Of a stretch of 64,000 bases of DNA, positions 17,286 to 26,220 are shown in pieces. Within the stretch, counting starts at the first letter, position 1. Every line of letters starts with the position of its first letter. The stretch is from Ollibium composti (lineage in GTDB: Bacteria > Pseudomonadota > Alphaproteobacteria > Rhizobiales > Rhizobiaceae). The stretch lies in contig NZ_SSNY01000001.1 in assembly GCF_004801285.1 (NCBI RefSeq), positions 248,001 through 312,000 of the forward strand, read 5' to 3'. The notes under the pieces are model-generated. The model had not been told where the DNA came from. It saw only the letters and a list, made by a program, of their open reading frames with translations, and made no database searches. The position numbers and the translations under genes are program-made.

Positions 17286-18119
17286 GCGGCGGTGCCAACG
17301 ACCCTTGCCGGCAGTCAGGGCAGCGGTGCGCCGCTGCTTGCTTTGCATGGCGTCGGCAAGACATTCTCCAACGGGGTGGCCGCGCTCGACACTATCGACC
17401 TGACGATCAACGAGGGCGATTTCCTCTCGCTGCTCGGCCCGTCGGGCTGCGGCAAGTCGACGGCGCTGCGCATCATCGCGGGCCTGTCGACGCCGACCTC
17501 CGGCGGACTCGACTGGCGCGGCGGCGCACTGGACCGCTCCGGCATCGGTTTCGTCTTCCAGGAGCCGACGCTGCTGCCGTGGGCCAGCGTCTTCGACAAT
17601 GTCTGGCTGCCGCTTCGGCTGCGCGGCGTCTCGAAGGCGAAGGCCGCGCCGGCTGTCATGGAGATGCTGGCGCGCGTCCATCTCGACGGCTTCGCGCAGG
17701 CGGTGCCGCGCGAGCTTTCCGGCGGCATGAAGATGCGCGTCTCCATCGCCCGGGCCATGGTGACGAAGCCGCGCGTGCTCCTTATGGACGAGCCGTTCGC
17801 CGCACTCGACGAGATCACCCGCTTCAAGCTCAACAACGACCTTCTGGAACTGTGGCAGGACGAGCGCTTCACGGCGATCTTCGTCACCCATTCGGTGTTC
17901 GAGAGCGTGTTCCTGTCCAGCCGCATCGTCGTCATGGCGGCGCGGCCGGGGCGGGTGTTCAAGGACATGCCCGTGGATGCGCCCTATCCGCGCGACGAGG
18001 CCTTCCGCACCTCGCCCGCCTATGCGGCGCTCTGCCGTGAGGCATCGGACGTGCTGTCGGCGGCGATGAACGCGAACGGAGGCTCCGGTCATGACGGCCC
18101 CAATCATGACGGGCACTGA
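17280..18119 (+). CDS. ABC transporter ATP-binding protein (SsuB/TauB/ThiZ type)
   Basis: Cytoplasmic ATPase of 279 residues. Walker A is GPSGCGKST (about residues 54-62), the Q-loop VFQEPTLLPW, the signature LSGGMKMRVSIARA and Walker B VLLMDEPFAALDE, the version found with sulfonate/nitrate/NMT1-type permeases. The start lies in the right terminal repeat of the preceding element; the first 20 residues are low in conservation, so translation might instead begin further in. The 3' end overlaps the permease gene by 29 bases. Confidence 0.92.
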   Translation: MTAAVPTTLAGSQGSGAPLLALHGVGKTFSNGVAALDTIDLTINEGDFLSLLGPSGCGKSTALRIIAGLSTPTSGGLDWRGGALDRSGIGFVFQEPTLLPWASVFDNVWLPLRLRGVSKAKAAPAVMEMLARVHLDGFAQAVPRELSGGMKMRVSIARAMVTKPRVLLMDEPFAALDEITRFKLNNDLLELWQDERFTAIFVTHSVFESVFLSSRIVVMAARPGRVFKDMPVDAPYPRDEAFRTSPAYAALCREASDVLSAAMNANGGSGHDGPNHDGH

Positions 18120-18957
18120 GAGCCGCGCCGTGCGGCTCGACGCCGAGGAGGCGCGGCGCCTGCGCCAGCAGCGCGTGGAGCGGATCGGCCGTTGGCTGCT
18201 GCCGCTGGCGATCATGATCGCCGCCATCTGGTTCTGGGACCGCATCTGCGTGTGGAACGAGATCCCGAAATATATCCTGCCCCGGCCGCTCGAGGTGCTG
18301 CAGACGCTGCACGACGACGCCGGGCTCTTGTTCACCTCGCTGCTTTTCACGCTGAAGATCACCTTCCTTTCGCTGCTGCTCGCCGTCGTCGGCGGGGTGG
18401 GGTTGTCGGTGCTGTTCGCGCAGTCGAAATGGGTGGAGATGTCGTTCTTCCCCTTCGCCATCGTCCTGCAGGTGACGCCGATCGTGGCGATCTTTCCGCT
18501 CATCAACATCTATGTGAACAACCAGACGGCGAAGCTGCTTCTGTGCGCGTGGATCGTCGCCTTCTTCCCGATCCTGTCCAACACGACGCTCGGCCTGAAT
18601 TCGGTCGACCGCAACCTGCGCGACCTGTTCCGGCTGAACGGCGCGAGCCGCTGGCAGGAGCTTTGGCACCTGCGGCTGCCGGCCGCGATGCCCTATTTCC
18701 TCGGCGGCTTGAAGATCGCCGGCGGCCTGTCGCTGATCGGCGCGGTGGTGGCCGAATTCGTCGCCGGCGCGTCGGGACAAGCCTCGGGCCTTGCCTCGCG
18801 CATCATCGAGGCCGGCTACCGGCTCAACGCGCCGCGCCTGTTCGCCGCGCTCATCCTGATCTCGCTGACCGGCATCGTCATCTTCCTGGTGCTGTCGCTG
18901 ATCTCGCACCTCGTCCTGCGCCGCTGGCACGAAAGCGCGCTGAAGCAGGAGGGGTGA
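18091..18957 (+). CDS. ABC transporter permease (BPD_transp_1, SsuC/ThiX type)
   Basis: Inner-membrane permease of 288 residues with six predicted helices after an Arg-rich cytoplasmic N-terminus. The coupling loop LFRLNGASRWQELWHLRLPAAMPYFLGGLKIAGG (about 185-218) carries the EAA-type motif that contacts the ATPase. The start inside the ATPase gene is supported by GGAGG about 12 bases upstream. Together with its neighbours it makes a complete high-affinity importer. Confidence 0.92.
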   Translation: MTAPIMTGTESRAVRLDAEEARRLRQQRVERIGRWLLPLAIMIAAIWFWDRICVWNEIPKYILPRPLEVLQTLHDDAGLLFTSLLFTLKITFLSLLLAVVGGVGLSVLFAQSKWVEMSFFPFAIVLQVTPIVAIFPLINIYVNNQTAKLLLCAWIVAFFPILSNTTLGLNSVDRNLRDLFRLNGASRWQELWHLRLPAAMPYFLGGLKIAGGLSLIGAVVAEFVAGASGQASGLASRIIEAGYRLNAPRLFAALILISLTGIVIFLVLSLISHLVLRRWHESALKQEG

Positions 18958-18958
18958 G

Positions 18959-20272
18959 GTGAGTGCCGGCGCAGTCATCCCGGAAGCCGGGTTCTTCACG
19001 CTCGCCAATGCCCGGCTACATTCTTCGCTGACGCCGGGATTGCAAGCACCTGCCGATGCCGAGGGCTTTATCCTTGCCGATATCGATGTCGTGGACGGCA
19101 GGATCGCGCGCATCGAAGCGGCGCAGCGGGCGGTAGCGTCGGAAAGCACCGTCGATCTTGGCGGGCGCATCGTGCTGCCGTGTTTCGTCGATTGCCACAC
19201 CCATATCGACAAGGGCCATATCTGGCCGCGCAAGCCGAACCCGGACGGCACTTTTCTCGGCGCGCTCGAGGCCGCCGACGCCGACCGCGAGGCGCATTGG
19301 AGTGCGGAGGATCTTACCCGGCGCATGGATTTCTCGCTGCGGTGTGCCTACGCCCACGGCACCGCCGCGCTGCGCACGCATATCGACAGCATCCCGCCGC
19401 AGGAGGATATCTCCTGGCCGGTGTTCGAGGCGATGCGGGAGAAATGGCGGGGGCGCATCGAGTTGCAGGCGTCCTGCCTGTTCGGCATCGAGCGCGTCGG
19501 CCAAAAGGATTGGTTCGACGGTTTGGTCCGGCGGGTGGCGGCGGCCGGCGGCGTGCTCGGCGCCGTGACCTACATGGCGCCGGACCTCGACGCGCTGCTC
19601 GATAGCATGTTTGCGGCGGCGACTAAGCACGGCCTCGACCTCGATTTCCATGCCGACGAGACGGACGCGCTGGAGGCGGTCTCGCTGCGCAGGATCGCCG
19701 AGGCGGCGCTGCGCCATCGTTTTCAGGGAAAAATCCTCGTCGCCCATTGCTGCTCGCTGGCGCGTCAGCCGGACGACGAGGTCAAGGCCACGCTGGACAC
19801 AGTGGCTGAGGCGGGGCTTTCGGTCGTGTCGCTGCCGCTGTGCAATCTCTATCTCCAGGATCGCCGGAGCGACGGCACGACGCCGCGCTGGCGCGGCGTG
19901 ACCCTGCTGCACGAGATGGAGGCGCGGGGCATCCCGGTCTGCGTCGCCTCCGACAACACGCGCGATCCTTTCTATGCCTATGGCGACCTCGACATGCTGG
20001 AGGTCTATCGCGCGGCGACCCGCATCCTGCATCTCGACCATCCGGTTGCCGACTGGCCCATGGCAATGACCACGACACCGGCCAGCATCATGCGGTTACA
20101 AAACCCCGGAAGCCTGAGGGCAGGCGGATCGGCCGACTTCGTCGTTTTCAGGGGGCGGAACTGGACGGAATTGCTGTCGCGGCCCGAACAGGATCGCATC
20201 GTGGTGCGCGAAGGGCGCGCCATCGATTGTTCCTTGCCCGACTATGCCGAACTCGACGATCTGATGGTGTGA
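18959..20272 (+). CDS. Cytosine deaminase-like amidohydrolase
   Basis: Metal-dependent hydrolase of the CodA branch of the amidohydrolase superfamily, 437 residues. Metal and catalytic motifs appear in order: HTHID (about 81-85), HADE (about 230), HCCSLA (about 261) and SDNTRDPF (about 331), the last holding the catalytic Asp. Relatives deaminate cytosine, creatinine, isoguanine or triazine-type rings. The GTG start follows the permease stop by one base with GGAGGGG upstream. Beside a creatininase-like enzyme and an NMT1-type importer, the likely substrate is an imported nitrogen ring compound. Confidence 0.88.
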   Translation: MSAGAVIPEAGFFTLANARLHSSLTPGLQAPADAEGFILADIDVVDGRIARIEAAQRAVASESTVDLGGRIVLPCFVDCHTHIDKGHIWPRKPNPDGTFLGALEAADADREAHWSAEDLTRRMDFSLRCAYAHGTAALRTHIDSIPPQEDISWPVFEAMREKWRGRIELQASCLFGIERVGQKDWFDGLVRRVAAAGGVLGAVTYMAPDLDALLDSMFAAATKHGLDLDFHADETDALEAVSLRRIAEAALRHRFQGKILVAHCCSLARQPDDEVKATLDTVAEAGLSVVSLPLCNLYLQDRRSDGTTPRWRGVTLLHEMEARGIPVCVASDNTRDPFYAYGDLDMLEVYRAATRILHLDHPVADWPMAMTTTPASIMRLQNPGSLRAGGSADFVVFRGRNWTELLSRPEQDRIVVREGRAIDCSLPDYAELDDLMV

Positions 20273-20273
20273 C

Positions 20274-21689
20274 ATGACTACCACTGGGGACCTTGCGGCG
20301 CTCAAGCGCGACCTCGACGGACTGAAGATCGAGGACAACGCCAAGCTGGTTCAGCAGAAGAGCCGGGATTTCTACTGGTACAGCCCGGTGCTGAAGCGCC
20401 AGCTCGACGCCGTCACCGCCGATCTGGTCGTCACGCCGCAGTCGGAGGCCGAGGTTGTGCGGGTGCTGGCCGCCTGTCACCGGCACGGCGTGCCGGTGAC
20501 GCCGCGCGGCTCCGGCACCGGCAACTATGGGCAGGCGATGCCGCTCTCGGGCGGCGTGGTGCTGAACCTTGCCGAGATGAACGCGATCACCGAGATCGCT
20601 CCGGGGCGGGTGGTCTGCGGGCCGGGCGCGATCCTGGCCGACATCGACCGGGCGACGCGGGCTCATTCCAATCAGGAGCTTCGCCTGTTTCCTTCCACCT
20701 ACAATACTGCCTCCGTCGGCGGCTTCATCGCGGGAGGGTCCGGCGGCGTCGGCTCGATCAATTTCGGCGGCCTGCGCGATTTCGGCAACGTCATGCGGCT
20801 GCGCGTCGCCACGATGGAGGCCGAGCCCCGGCTGATCGACCTGACCGGCGAGGACCTGCACAAGGTCACCCACGCCTACGGCACCAACGGCATCATCACG
20901 GAGGTCGAGATGCCGCTGACGGCGGCCTACGACTGGGTGGACGTGATCGTCGGCTTCGACAGTTTCATGGGCGCGGCACGCTATGGCAACGCGCTCGCCT
21001 GTCAGGACGGGTTGCTGACGAAATTGATCACGCCGATCGCCGCACCCGTGCCGCAGCTCTATTTCAAGCGCCACGCAAAATTCTTCGCCGAGGGCATGAG
21101 CATCTGCCTCGTCATGGTGGCGCCGCAGTCGCTCGATGCTTTCCTGGCCTTCACCCGACGCGCCGGCGGGACGATCGCCTACAATGCAGCCGACCTGCCG
21201 CCCGAGGAGAAGAAGGGCCTGCCGCCAACCTACGAATTGGCCTGGAACCATACGACGCTGCGGGCGCTCAGGGTCGATCCGTCGATCACCTACCTGCAGT
21301 CGCTCTATCCGTTCCCGAACCAGCTGGCGCTGGTGGAGACAATGGACGGCCTGTTTCCGGGCGAGGTGTTCTCGCATCTGGAGTTCGTGCGGCTGGACGG
21401 TAACATCACCTGCTTCGGGCTCAACCTCGTAAAATTCACCACGGAGGAGCGGCTGGACGAGATCATCCGCACCTTCGAGGAGAACGGCTGCCCGATCTTC
21501 AACCCGCATCGCTACACGCTGGAAGAAGGCGGCATGAAGCAGACGGATGCCGTGCAGCTTGCCTTCAAGCGCGAGGCCGACCCGCAAGGCCTGCTCAACC
21601 CCGGCAAGATGATCGCCTGGGAAAACCCCGACTACGATTACCGCAGCGGCCGCACCTTCCTGTTCAAGGGGCTGGAGAGGGCTGGATGA
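20274..21689 (+). CDS. FAD-binding oxidoreductase, GlcD/vanillyl-alcohol-oxidase family
   Basis: Flavoprotein of 471 residues. The PCMH-type FAD domain spans about residues 45-235 with VTPRGSGTGNYGQAMPLSGG and VGGFIAGGSGGVGSINFGGLRDFG as cofactor-binding loops. The C-terminus DPQGLLNPGKM matches the family. It oxidises an alpha-hydroxy acid or a related alcohol; the substrate is not evident. It starts one base after the amidohydrolase stops and may oxidise a product of that enzyme. Confidence 0.86.
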   Translation: MTTTGDLAALKRDLDGLKIEDNAKLVQQKSRDFYWYSPVLKRQLDAVTADLVVTPQSEAEVVRVLAACHRHGVPVTPRGSGTGNYGQAMPLSGGVVLNLAEMNAITEIAPGRVVCGPGAILADIDRATRAHSNQELRLFPSTYNTASVGGFIAGGSGGVGSINFGGLRDFGNVMRLRVATMEAEPRLIDLTGEDLHKVTHAYGTNGIITEVEMPLTAAYDWVDVIVGFDSFMGAARYGNALACQDGLLTKLITPIAAPVPQLYFKRHAKFFAEGMSICLVMVAPQSLDAFLAFTRRAGGTIAYNAADLPPEEKKGLPPTYELAWNHTTLRALRVDPSITYLQSLYPFPNQLALVETMDGLFPGEVFSHLEFVRLDGNITCFGLNLVKFTTEERLDEIIRTFEENGCPIFNPHRYTLEEGGMKQTDAVQLAFKREADPQGLLNPGKMIAWENPDYDYRSGRTFLFKGLERAG

Positions 21690-21746
21690 GTGGGGGCGGT
21701 CTGATGCCGTGCATGGCAGTTTTCAGGTTGGATTTATGGGGATAGC

Positions 21747-22334
21747 ATGAGGGTCCTCGTCGTCTATTGCCATCCGGTGGAGGATTCCTTCTGCGCGGGG
21801 GTGCGCGACACGGCGGTTGCGGCGATCCGCGCCAAGGGCTGCGAGGCGCGTGTGCTCGACCTCTACGCCGAGAATTTCGATCCGGTGATGCGGCCGGAGG
21901 AGCGGCGTGCCTATAACCATAGCGCGCCGGAAGACCCGGCCCTGCAAGTCCATATCGAGGCCCTGCGCTGGGCCGAGGCGCTGGTGTTCATCTATCCGAC
22001 CTGGTGGTACGGCCTGCCGGCCATGCTGAAAGGCTGGCTCGACCGGGTGTGGGCGAAGGACGTCGTCTTCACCTTCGCCGGCACGCGCCAGTCGATCGCG
22101 CCGCTGATGGGGCATATCCGCAAGATCGCCGTGGTGACGACCTGCGGCGCGCCCTGGTGGTGGAGCGTCATCGTCGGTCAGCCGGGACGCAAGACGATCG
22201 TGCGCGGCATCCGCGCGCTCTGCGGCTGGCGCTGCCGCACGCTCTATCTGGCGCATTACCTGATGGATTCGTCGACGCCGGAGAGCCGCAAACGGTTCCT
22301 GGAGACGGTGAGGCGCAGGCTGGAGCGGTTTTAG
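21747..22334 (+). CDS. NAD(P)H dehydrogenase, flavodoxin-like fold (MdaB/KefF type)
   Basis: A 195-residue FMN/FAD protein. VYCHPVEDSFCAGV near the N-terminus is the flavin phosphate loop, and FIYPTWWYGLPAMLKGWLDRV (about residues 79-99) is the signature of the NQO1/MdaB family. It probably passes electrons from NAD(P)H to a quinone or to an organic substrate in the same pathway. The 57-base gap from the preceding gene contains no terminator, so it may be the last gene of the operon. Confidence 0.85.
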   Translation: MRVLVVYCHPVEDSFCAGVRDTAVAAIRAKGCEARVLDLYAENFDPVMRPEERRAYNHSAPEDPALQVHIEALRWAEALVFIYPTWWYGLPAMLKGWLDRVWAKDVVFTFAGTRQSIAPLMGHIRKIAVVTTCGAPWWWSVIVGQPGRKTIVRGIRALCGWRCRTLYLAHYLMDSSTPESRKRFLETVRRRLERF

Positions 22335-22342
22335 CGTCTTTT

Positions 22343-22462
22343 CTTCTCCCCGTTTACGGGGAGAAGGTGGCCCGAAGGGCCGGATGAGGGGCAGATCTGT
22401 GTTCTGCAAGCTTTGGCGCGGCCCCTCATCTGCCTGCCGGCATCTTCTCCCCGTAAACGGGG
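22343..22462. repeat. Paired palindromic intergenic repeat
   Basis: The left end is the hairpin CTTCTCCCCG-TTTA-CGGGGAGAAG (22343-22366). The right end (about 22420-22462) contains an inverted copy, CTTCTCCCCGTAAACGGGG. Between them GGATGAGGGGC and GCCCCTCATC pair as inner arms. This is a common rhizobial intergenic element and lies between two genes transcribed toward each other, where it may stop both transcripts. Confidence 0.7.
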
Positions 22463-22471
22463 CGACGAGAG

Positions 22472-24916
22472 CTACATCCGCACTCGTTCGCTTTTCGGAT
22501 CATACAACGGCTTCAGCGAAGCCTCCGCCGCGAACCTTTCACCCGCAATCTCGATCTCGTAGGTCGAGGAAAGCACGTCCGCCTCGCTCTCGCCCGCGCA
22601 CGGCACGTAGCCCATGGCGATCGCGCCGCCGAGGAAGTGGCCGTAATTTCCGGAAGTGACGGTGCCGACGATTTCACCGTCGCGCAGGATCGCCTCATTG
22701 TGGAAGACCAGCGGTTCGGGGTCCTTCAGCCGGAACTGCACCATGCGCCGCTCCAGCCCGGCCTCCTTCTTCTTCAACACCGCGTCGCGGCCGAGAAAAT
22801 CGCCCTTCGCGGTCTTCACCGCGAAGCCGAGGCCGGCTTCCAGCACATGGTCCTCGTCGGTGATGTCGTGGCCGAAATGGCGGAAGGCCTTTTCGATGCG
22901 GCAGGAATCCAGCGTGTGCAGGCCGCAGAGTTTGAGGCCGAGGTCAGCGCCGGCTTCTTCCAGCGTCTCGAAGACGTGCGCGGTCTGGTCCGTCGGCACG
23001 TAAAGCTCCCAGCCGAGTTCGCCGACATAGGTGACGCGGTGGGCGCGGGCGAGGCCCATGCCGACTTCGATCTCCTGCGCGGTGCCGAACGGAAAAGCCT
23101 CGTTGGAAAAATCGTTCGGGCTGATCTTTTGCATCAGGTCGCGCGCCTTCGGCCCCATCACCGGCAGCACGCTTTCGGAAGCGGTGACATCGGTGATGAC
23201 GGCGAATTCGTCGCCGAGATGCCGGCGCAGCCAGGCGAGGTCGCGCTGCAGGGTTGCACCCGGCACGACGAGGAAGAAGGCGGTTTCGGAAAGCCGCGTG
23301 ACCGTCAGGTCGCTTTCGATGCCGCCGCGCGCGTTCAGCATCTGCGTATAGACGATCTTGCCGGGCGCCACGTCCATGTCGTTGGCGCACAGTCTTTGCA
23401 GGAAGGAAAGCGCGTCGCGGCCCTCGACCCGGATCTTGCCGAAGGAGGTCATGTCGAACACGCCGACGCCGGTACGCACGGCCATGTGCTCGTCGCGGGC
23501 ATTGTCGAACCAGTTCTGCCGCTTCCAGCTGTAGCGGTATTCGCGCTCCTGGCCTTCGCGGGCGAACCAGTTGGCGCGCTCCCAGCCGGCCGTCTCGCCG
23601 AAGACGGCGCCGCGCGCCTTCAGGTGCTCGTGCAGCGGCGAGCGGCGCACGCCGCGCGCGGTGGCCGGCTGGCGGTAGGGGAAGTGGTCGGCATAGAGCA
23701 GGCCGAGCGTCTCGACCGAGCGGTTGTAGAGATAGGTCTTGTTGCCCTGGAACGGCTGGACGCGACGGATATCGACGTCCCACAGATCGAAGGGGGCTTC
23801 GCCGTCCTGCATCCACTCAGCCAGCGCCATGCCGGCGCCGCCGGACGACTGGATGCCGATGGAGTTGAAGCCGCAGCAGACCCAGAAGTTTTTCAGGTTG
23901 GGCGCCTCGCCGAGATAATAGCGGTCGTCCGGGGTAAAGCTTTCCGGGCCGTTGAAGAAAGTGTGGATGCCGGCGGTGGCGAGTAGCGGCATGCGCTTAA
24001 CCGCTTTCTCAAGAATCGGCTCGAAGTGGTCGAAATCCTCAGGCAACTGGTCGAAGCAGAAGTCTTCCGGGATGCCGTTCATGCCCCAGGGCTTCGCCAC
24101 CGGCTCGAAGGCGCCGAGCAGGATCTTGCCGGCATCCTCTTTGTAGTAGGCGCACTCGTCCTGCACGCGCAACACCGGCAGGCGGCCGAGACCGGGGATC
24201 GCCTCGGTGACGATGTAGAAATGTTCGCAGGCATGCAGCGGCACCGTCACGCCGGCCATGCGGCCGACGCCATGCGCCCACATGCCGGCGCAGTTGACGA
24301 TGTGGTCGCAGGCGATGTGGGTCGTCTCGCCTTCATGCTCGACGGTGACGCCGGTGACGCGGCCCTTGTCCTTGTGGATTTCGAGAACCTTGGCCTGCTC
24401 GACGATGCGGGCGCCGTTCATGCGCGCGCCCTTGGCCAGCGCCTGGGTGATGTTGGCGGGATCGCCCTGACCGTCCTTGGGGATGAAGACGGCACCGACC
24501 ACGTCGGAGATTTCCAGGTGCGGGTATTTTTCCTTGGCCTCGGCCGGCGAGATTTCCTCGACCTCGACGCCGCGGGCGCGGGCCATGGAGGCGCCGCGGT
24601 AGAGTTCCTCCTTGCGCGCCTCCGTCAGCGCGACCGAGATCGAGCCGCACTGGCGCATGCCGGTGGCGACGCCGGTTTCCTCCTCCAGCTTGACGTAGAG
24701 GTCGGCCGTGTATTTGGCGAGCCGCGTCATGTTGGCGGTGGCGCGCAACTGGCCGATCAGGCCGGCGGCGTGCCAGGTGGTGCCGCTGGTGAGCTGCTTG
24801 CGCTCAAGCAGCAGGATGTCGGTCCAGCCGAGCTTGGCGAGGTGGTAGGCGACCGAGCAGCCGGCAACGCCGCCGCCGATGATGACGACACGAGCTTTGG
24901 AAGGAAGGGAGGTCAT
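22472..24916 (-). CDS. FAD/GcvT fusion dehydrogenase, dimethylglycine/sarcosine dehydrogenase-like (paralog 1)
   Basis: Oxidatively demethylates a secondary or tertiary N-methyl amino acid and hands the one-carbon unit to tetrahydrofolate. The protein is 814 residues, near the size of mitochondrial dimethylglycine dehydrogenase. The N-terminal DAO-type FAD domain has GGGVAGCS (14-21) and TSGTTWHAAG (43-52), whose His49 matches the covalent FAD histidine of the family. A linker follows, then GcvT and GcvT-C folate domains (about 430-814, with FDMTSFGKIRVEG and YVGELGWELYVP). It starts at ATG 24916; a TTG lies three codons upstream. It is the last gene of an operon with an aminotransferase and a second paralog. 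Confidence 0.9.
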   Translation of the reverse strand: MTSLPSKARVVIIGGGVAGCSVAYHLAKLGWTDILLLERKQLTSGTTWHAAGLIGQLRATANMTRLAKYTADLYVKLEEETGVATGMRQCGSISVALTEARKEELYRGASMARARGVEVEEISPAEAKEKYPHLEISDVVGAVFIPKDGQGDPANITQALAKGARMNGARIVEQAKVLEIHKDKGRVTGVTVEHEGETTHIACDHIVNCAGMWAHGVGRMAGVTVPLHACEHFYIVTEAIPGLGRLPVLRVQDECAYYKEDAGKILLGAFEPVAKPWGMNGIPEDFCFDQLPEDFDHFEPILEKAVKRMPLLATAGIHTFFNGPESFTPDDRYYLGEAPNLKNFWVCCGFNSIGIQSSGGAGMALAEWMQDGEAPFDLWDVDIRRVQPFQGNKTYLYNRSVETLGLLYADHFPYRQPATARGVRRSPLHEHLKARGAVFGETAGWERANWFAREGQEREYRYSWKRQNWFDNARDEHMAVRTGVGVFDMTSFGKIRVEGRDALSFLQRLCANDMDVAPGKIVYTQMLNARGGIESDLTVTRLSETAFFLVVPGATLQRDLAWLRRHLGDEFAVITDVTASESVLPVMGPKARDLMQKISPNDFSNEAFPFGTAQEIEVGMGLARAHRVTYVGELGWELYVPTDQTAHVFETLEEAGADLGLKLCGLHTLDSCRIEKAFRHFGHDITDEDHVLEAGLGFAVKTAKGDFLGRDAVLKKKEAGLERRMVQFRLKDPEPLVFHNEAILRDGEIVGTVTSGNYGHFLGGAIAMGYVPCAGESEADVLSSTYEIEIAGERFAAEASLKPLYDPKSERVRM

Positions 24917-24947
24917 GCTGAACAACTCGCTTCGAGGGAAAACGCCC

Positions 24948-25024
24948 CCTCACCGTCACGCTGCGCGTGCCACCTCTCCCCCTGCCCGGGGGAGAGGTGG
25001 CTCGGCGAAGCCGAGACGGTGAGG
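24948..25024. repeat. Palindromic intergenic repeat
   Basis: CCCCCTCACCGTC at the left and GACGGTGAGGGGG at the right form the outer stem; CACCTCTCCCCC/GGGGGAGAGGTG and CTCGGC/GCCGAG form inner stems. It shares the CTCGGCGAAGCCGAGAC core with the hairpin after cobO. It sits between two co-directional genes of one operon, so it may trim or stabilise the messenger rather than end it. Confidence 0.7.
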
Positions 25025-25037
25025 GGGAGATTGACTG

Positions 25038-26219
25038 TCACGCCGCTTTGCTCCGATAGCTGGAGGCGAAGCGGCGCAGGCGTTGTGCTGCCTCGCGCAG
25101 CACGTCCTCCGGCTGGCACAGGCTGATGCGGATATGGCCGGCAGCGGCCTCGCCGAAGGAGGAACCGGGCATGACGGCGACCTTCTCGGCATCGAGGAAG
25201 GCCCAGGCGAATTTCTCGTCGTCCGGCTCTATCGCCGAGATGTCGAGCATGGCGTACATGCCGCCTTCCGAGCCGCGCACGGTGACGTCGTTCATGCCGC
25301 GCACGGCGTCGAGGAACACGGTACGGCGGCCGGCATAGCGTTCGGCGATCTCCCTGACGCCGTAGCCGTTGTTCAGCGCCTCGATCGCCGCATGACTGAC
25401 GAAATCGGTCAGGCCGTAGGTGGTGACCAGATTGAGGTTGACGGTCAGCGCGATGAAGTCCGCCGGCCCGGTCAGCCAGCCGAGCCGCCAGCCGGTCATG
25501 CCGTGGCTTTTCGACATGGAGTTGATGACCAGCGTGCGCTCGGCCATGCCGGGCAGGGCGCGCGGCGAGACATGCTCGCCGCCGCCGAGCGTCCAGTAGA
25601 CCTCGTCGGAGAGCAGCCAGAGATCGTGCCGGCGGCAGACGTCGGCCAGGCCTTCAAGGGCCGCGCGCGTATAGACGGCGCCGGTCGGGTTGTTCGGCGT
25701 GTTGATGAGGATGGCGCGGGTGTTTTTCCGCACCGCCTTTTCGATGGCCGCGGCATCCGGTTGGAAGCCGTTCGCGGCGCGCGTCTCGACCACGGTGAAG
25801 TCGGCTTCCGCCGCGCGGAAGGTGCCGGGATAGGTGGCGTAGTAGGGCGCCACGACGATGGCATGGTCGCCCCGGTCGAGCACACCCTGCACGGCGGCGT
25901 AGAGCGCGGCCTGGCCGCCCGGCGTGACGATCACCTCGTCGGCGGTGGTTTCGACGCCGGTGCACTGCGTTGAAATGCGTGCCATGGCATCGCGCAGCGC
26001 CGGTATGCCGGGCAGCGGCGTATAATGGTGATGGCCTCCACGCACCGCCGCCACGCAGGCTTCCACCGTCTCGACGGGCGTATCGAAATCGTGGTCGCCG
26101 ACCGACAGCATGATGACCGGCTCGCCGGCCTCCTTGCGCTGCCAGGCGGCGAAATGCACCTCCCAGCCGTCCTTGCCGGAAGGAATGATGTTGGAAATGC
26201 GGGATGAAGGCTTGGGCAT
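25038..26219 (-). CDS. Class I/II PLP-dependent aminotransferase
   Basis: A fold-type I aminotransferase of 393 residues. The signatures are YTPLPGIPALRDAMA (66-80), NTPNNPTGAVYT (173-184), SDEVYW (204-209) and SMSKSHGMTGWRLGW (234-248) with the PLP lysine at 237. It resembles aspartate/alanine-type enzymes. The substrate is unknown. Its place between two N-methyl-amine dehydrogenases suggests it uses or replenishes an amino acid in the same route, for instance glyoxylate/glycine exchange. That is inference. One base separates its start codon from the stop of the upstream dehydrogenase gene. Confidence 0.9.
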   Translation of the reverse strand: MPKPSSRISNIIPSGKDGWEVHFAAWQRKEAGEPVIMLSVGDHDFDTPVETVEACVAAVRGGHHHYTPLPGIPALRDAMARISTQCTGVETTADEVIVTPGGQAALYAAVQGVLDRGDHAIVVAPYYATYPGTFRAAEADFTVVETRAANGFQPDAAAIEKAVRKNTRAILINTPNNPTGAVYTRAALEGLADVCRRHDLWLLSDEVYWTLGGGEHVSPRALPGMAERTLVINSMSKSHGMTGWRLGWLTGPADFIALTVNLNLVTTYGLTDFVSHAAIEALNNGYGVREIAERYAGRRTVFLDAVRGMNDVTVRGSEGGMYAMLDISAIEPDDEKFAWAFLDAEKVAVMPGSSFGEAAAGHIRISLCQPEDVLREAAQRLRRFASSYRSKAA

Positions 26220-26220
26220 C

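Noticed and set aside
15945..18509. Very long open frame (854 codons) on the minus strand opposite the ABC transporter genes
   Set aside because: Composition is Arg/His/Leu-rich with no domain, and it lies opposite three recognisable genes. It is an artefact of high GC content. The long opposite-strand frames at 32902-35712, 40520-43399 and 49284-51482 were rejected for the same reason.
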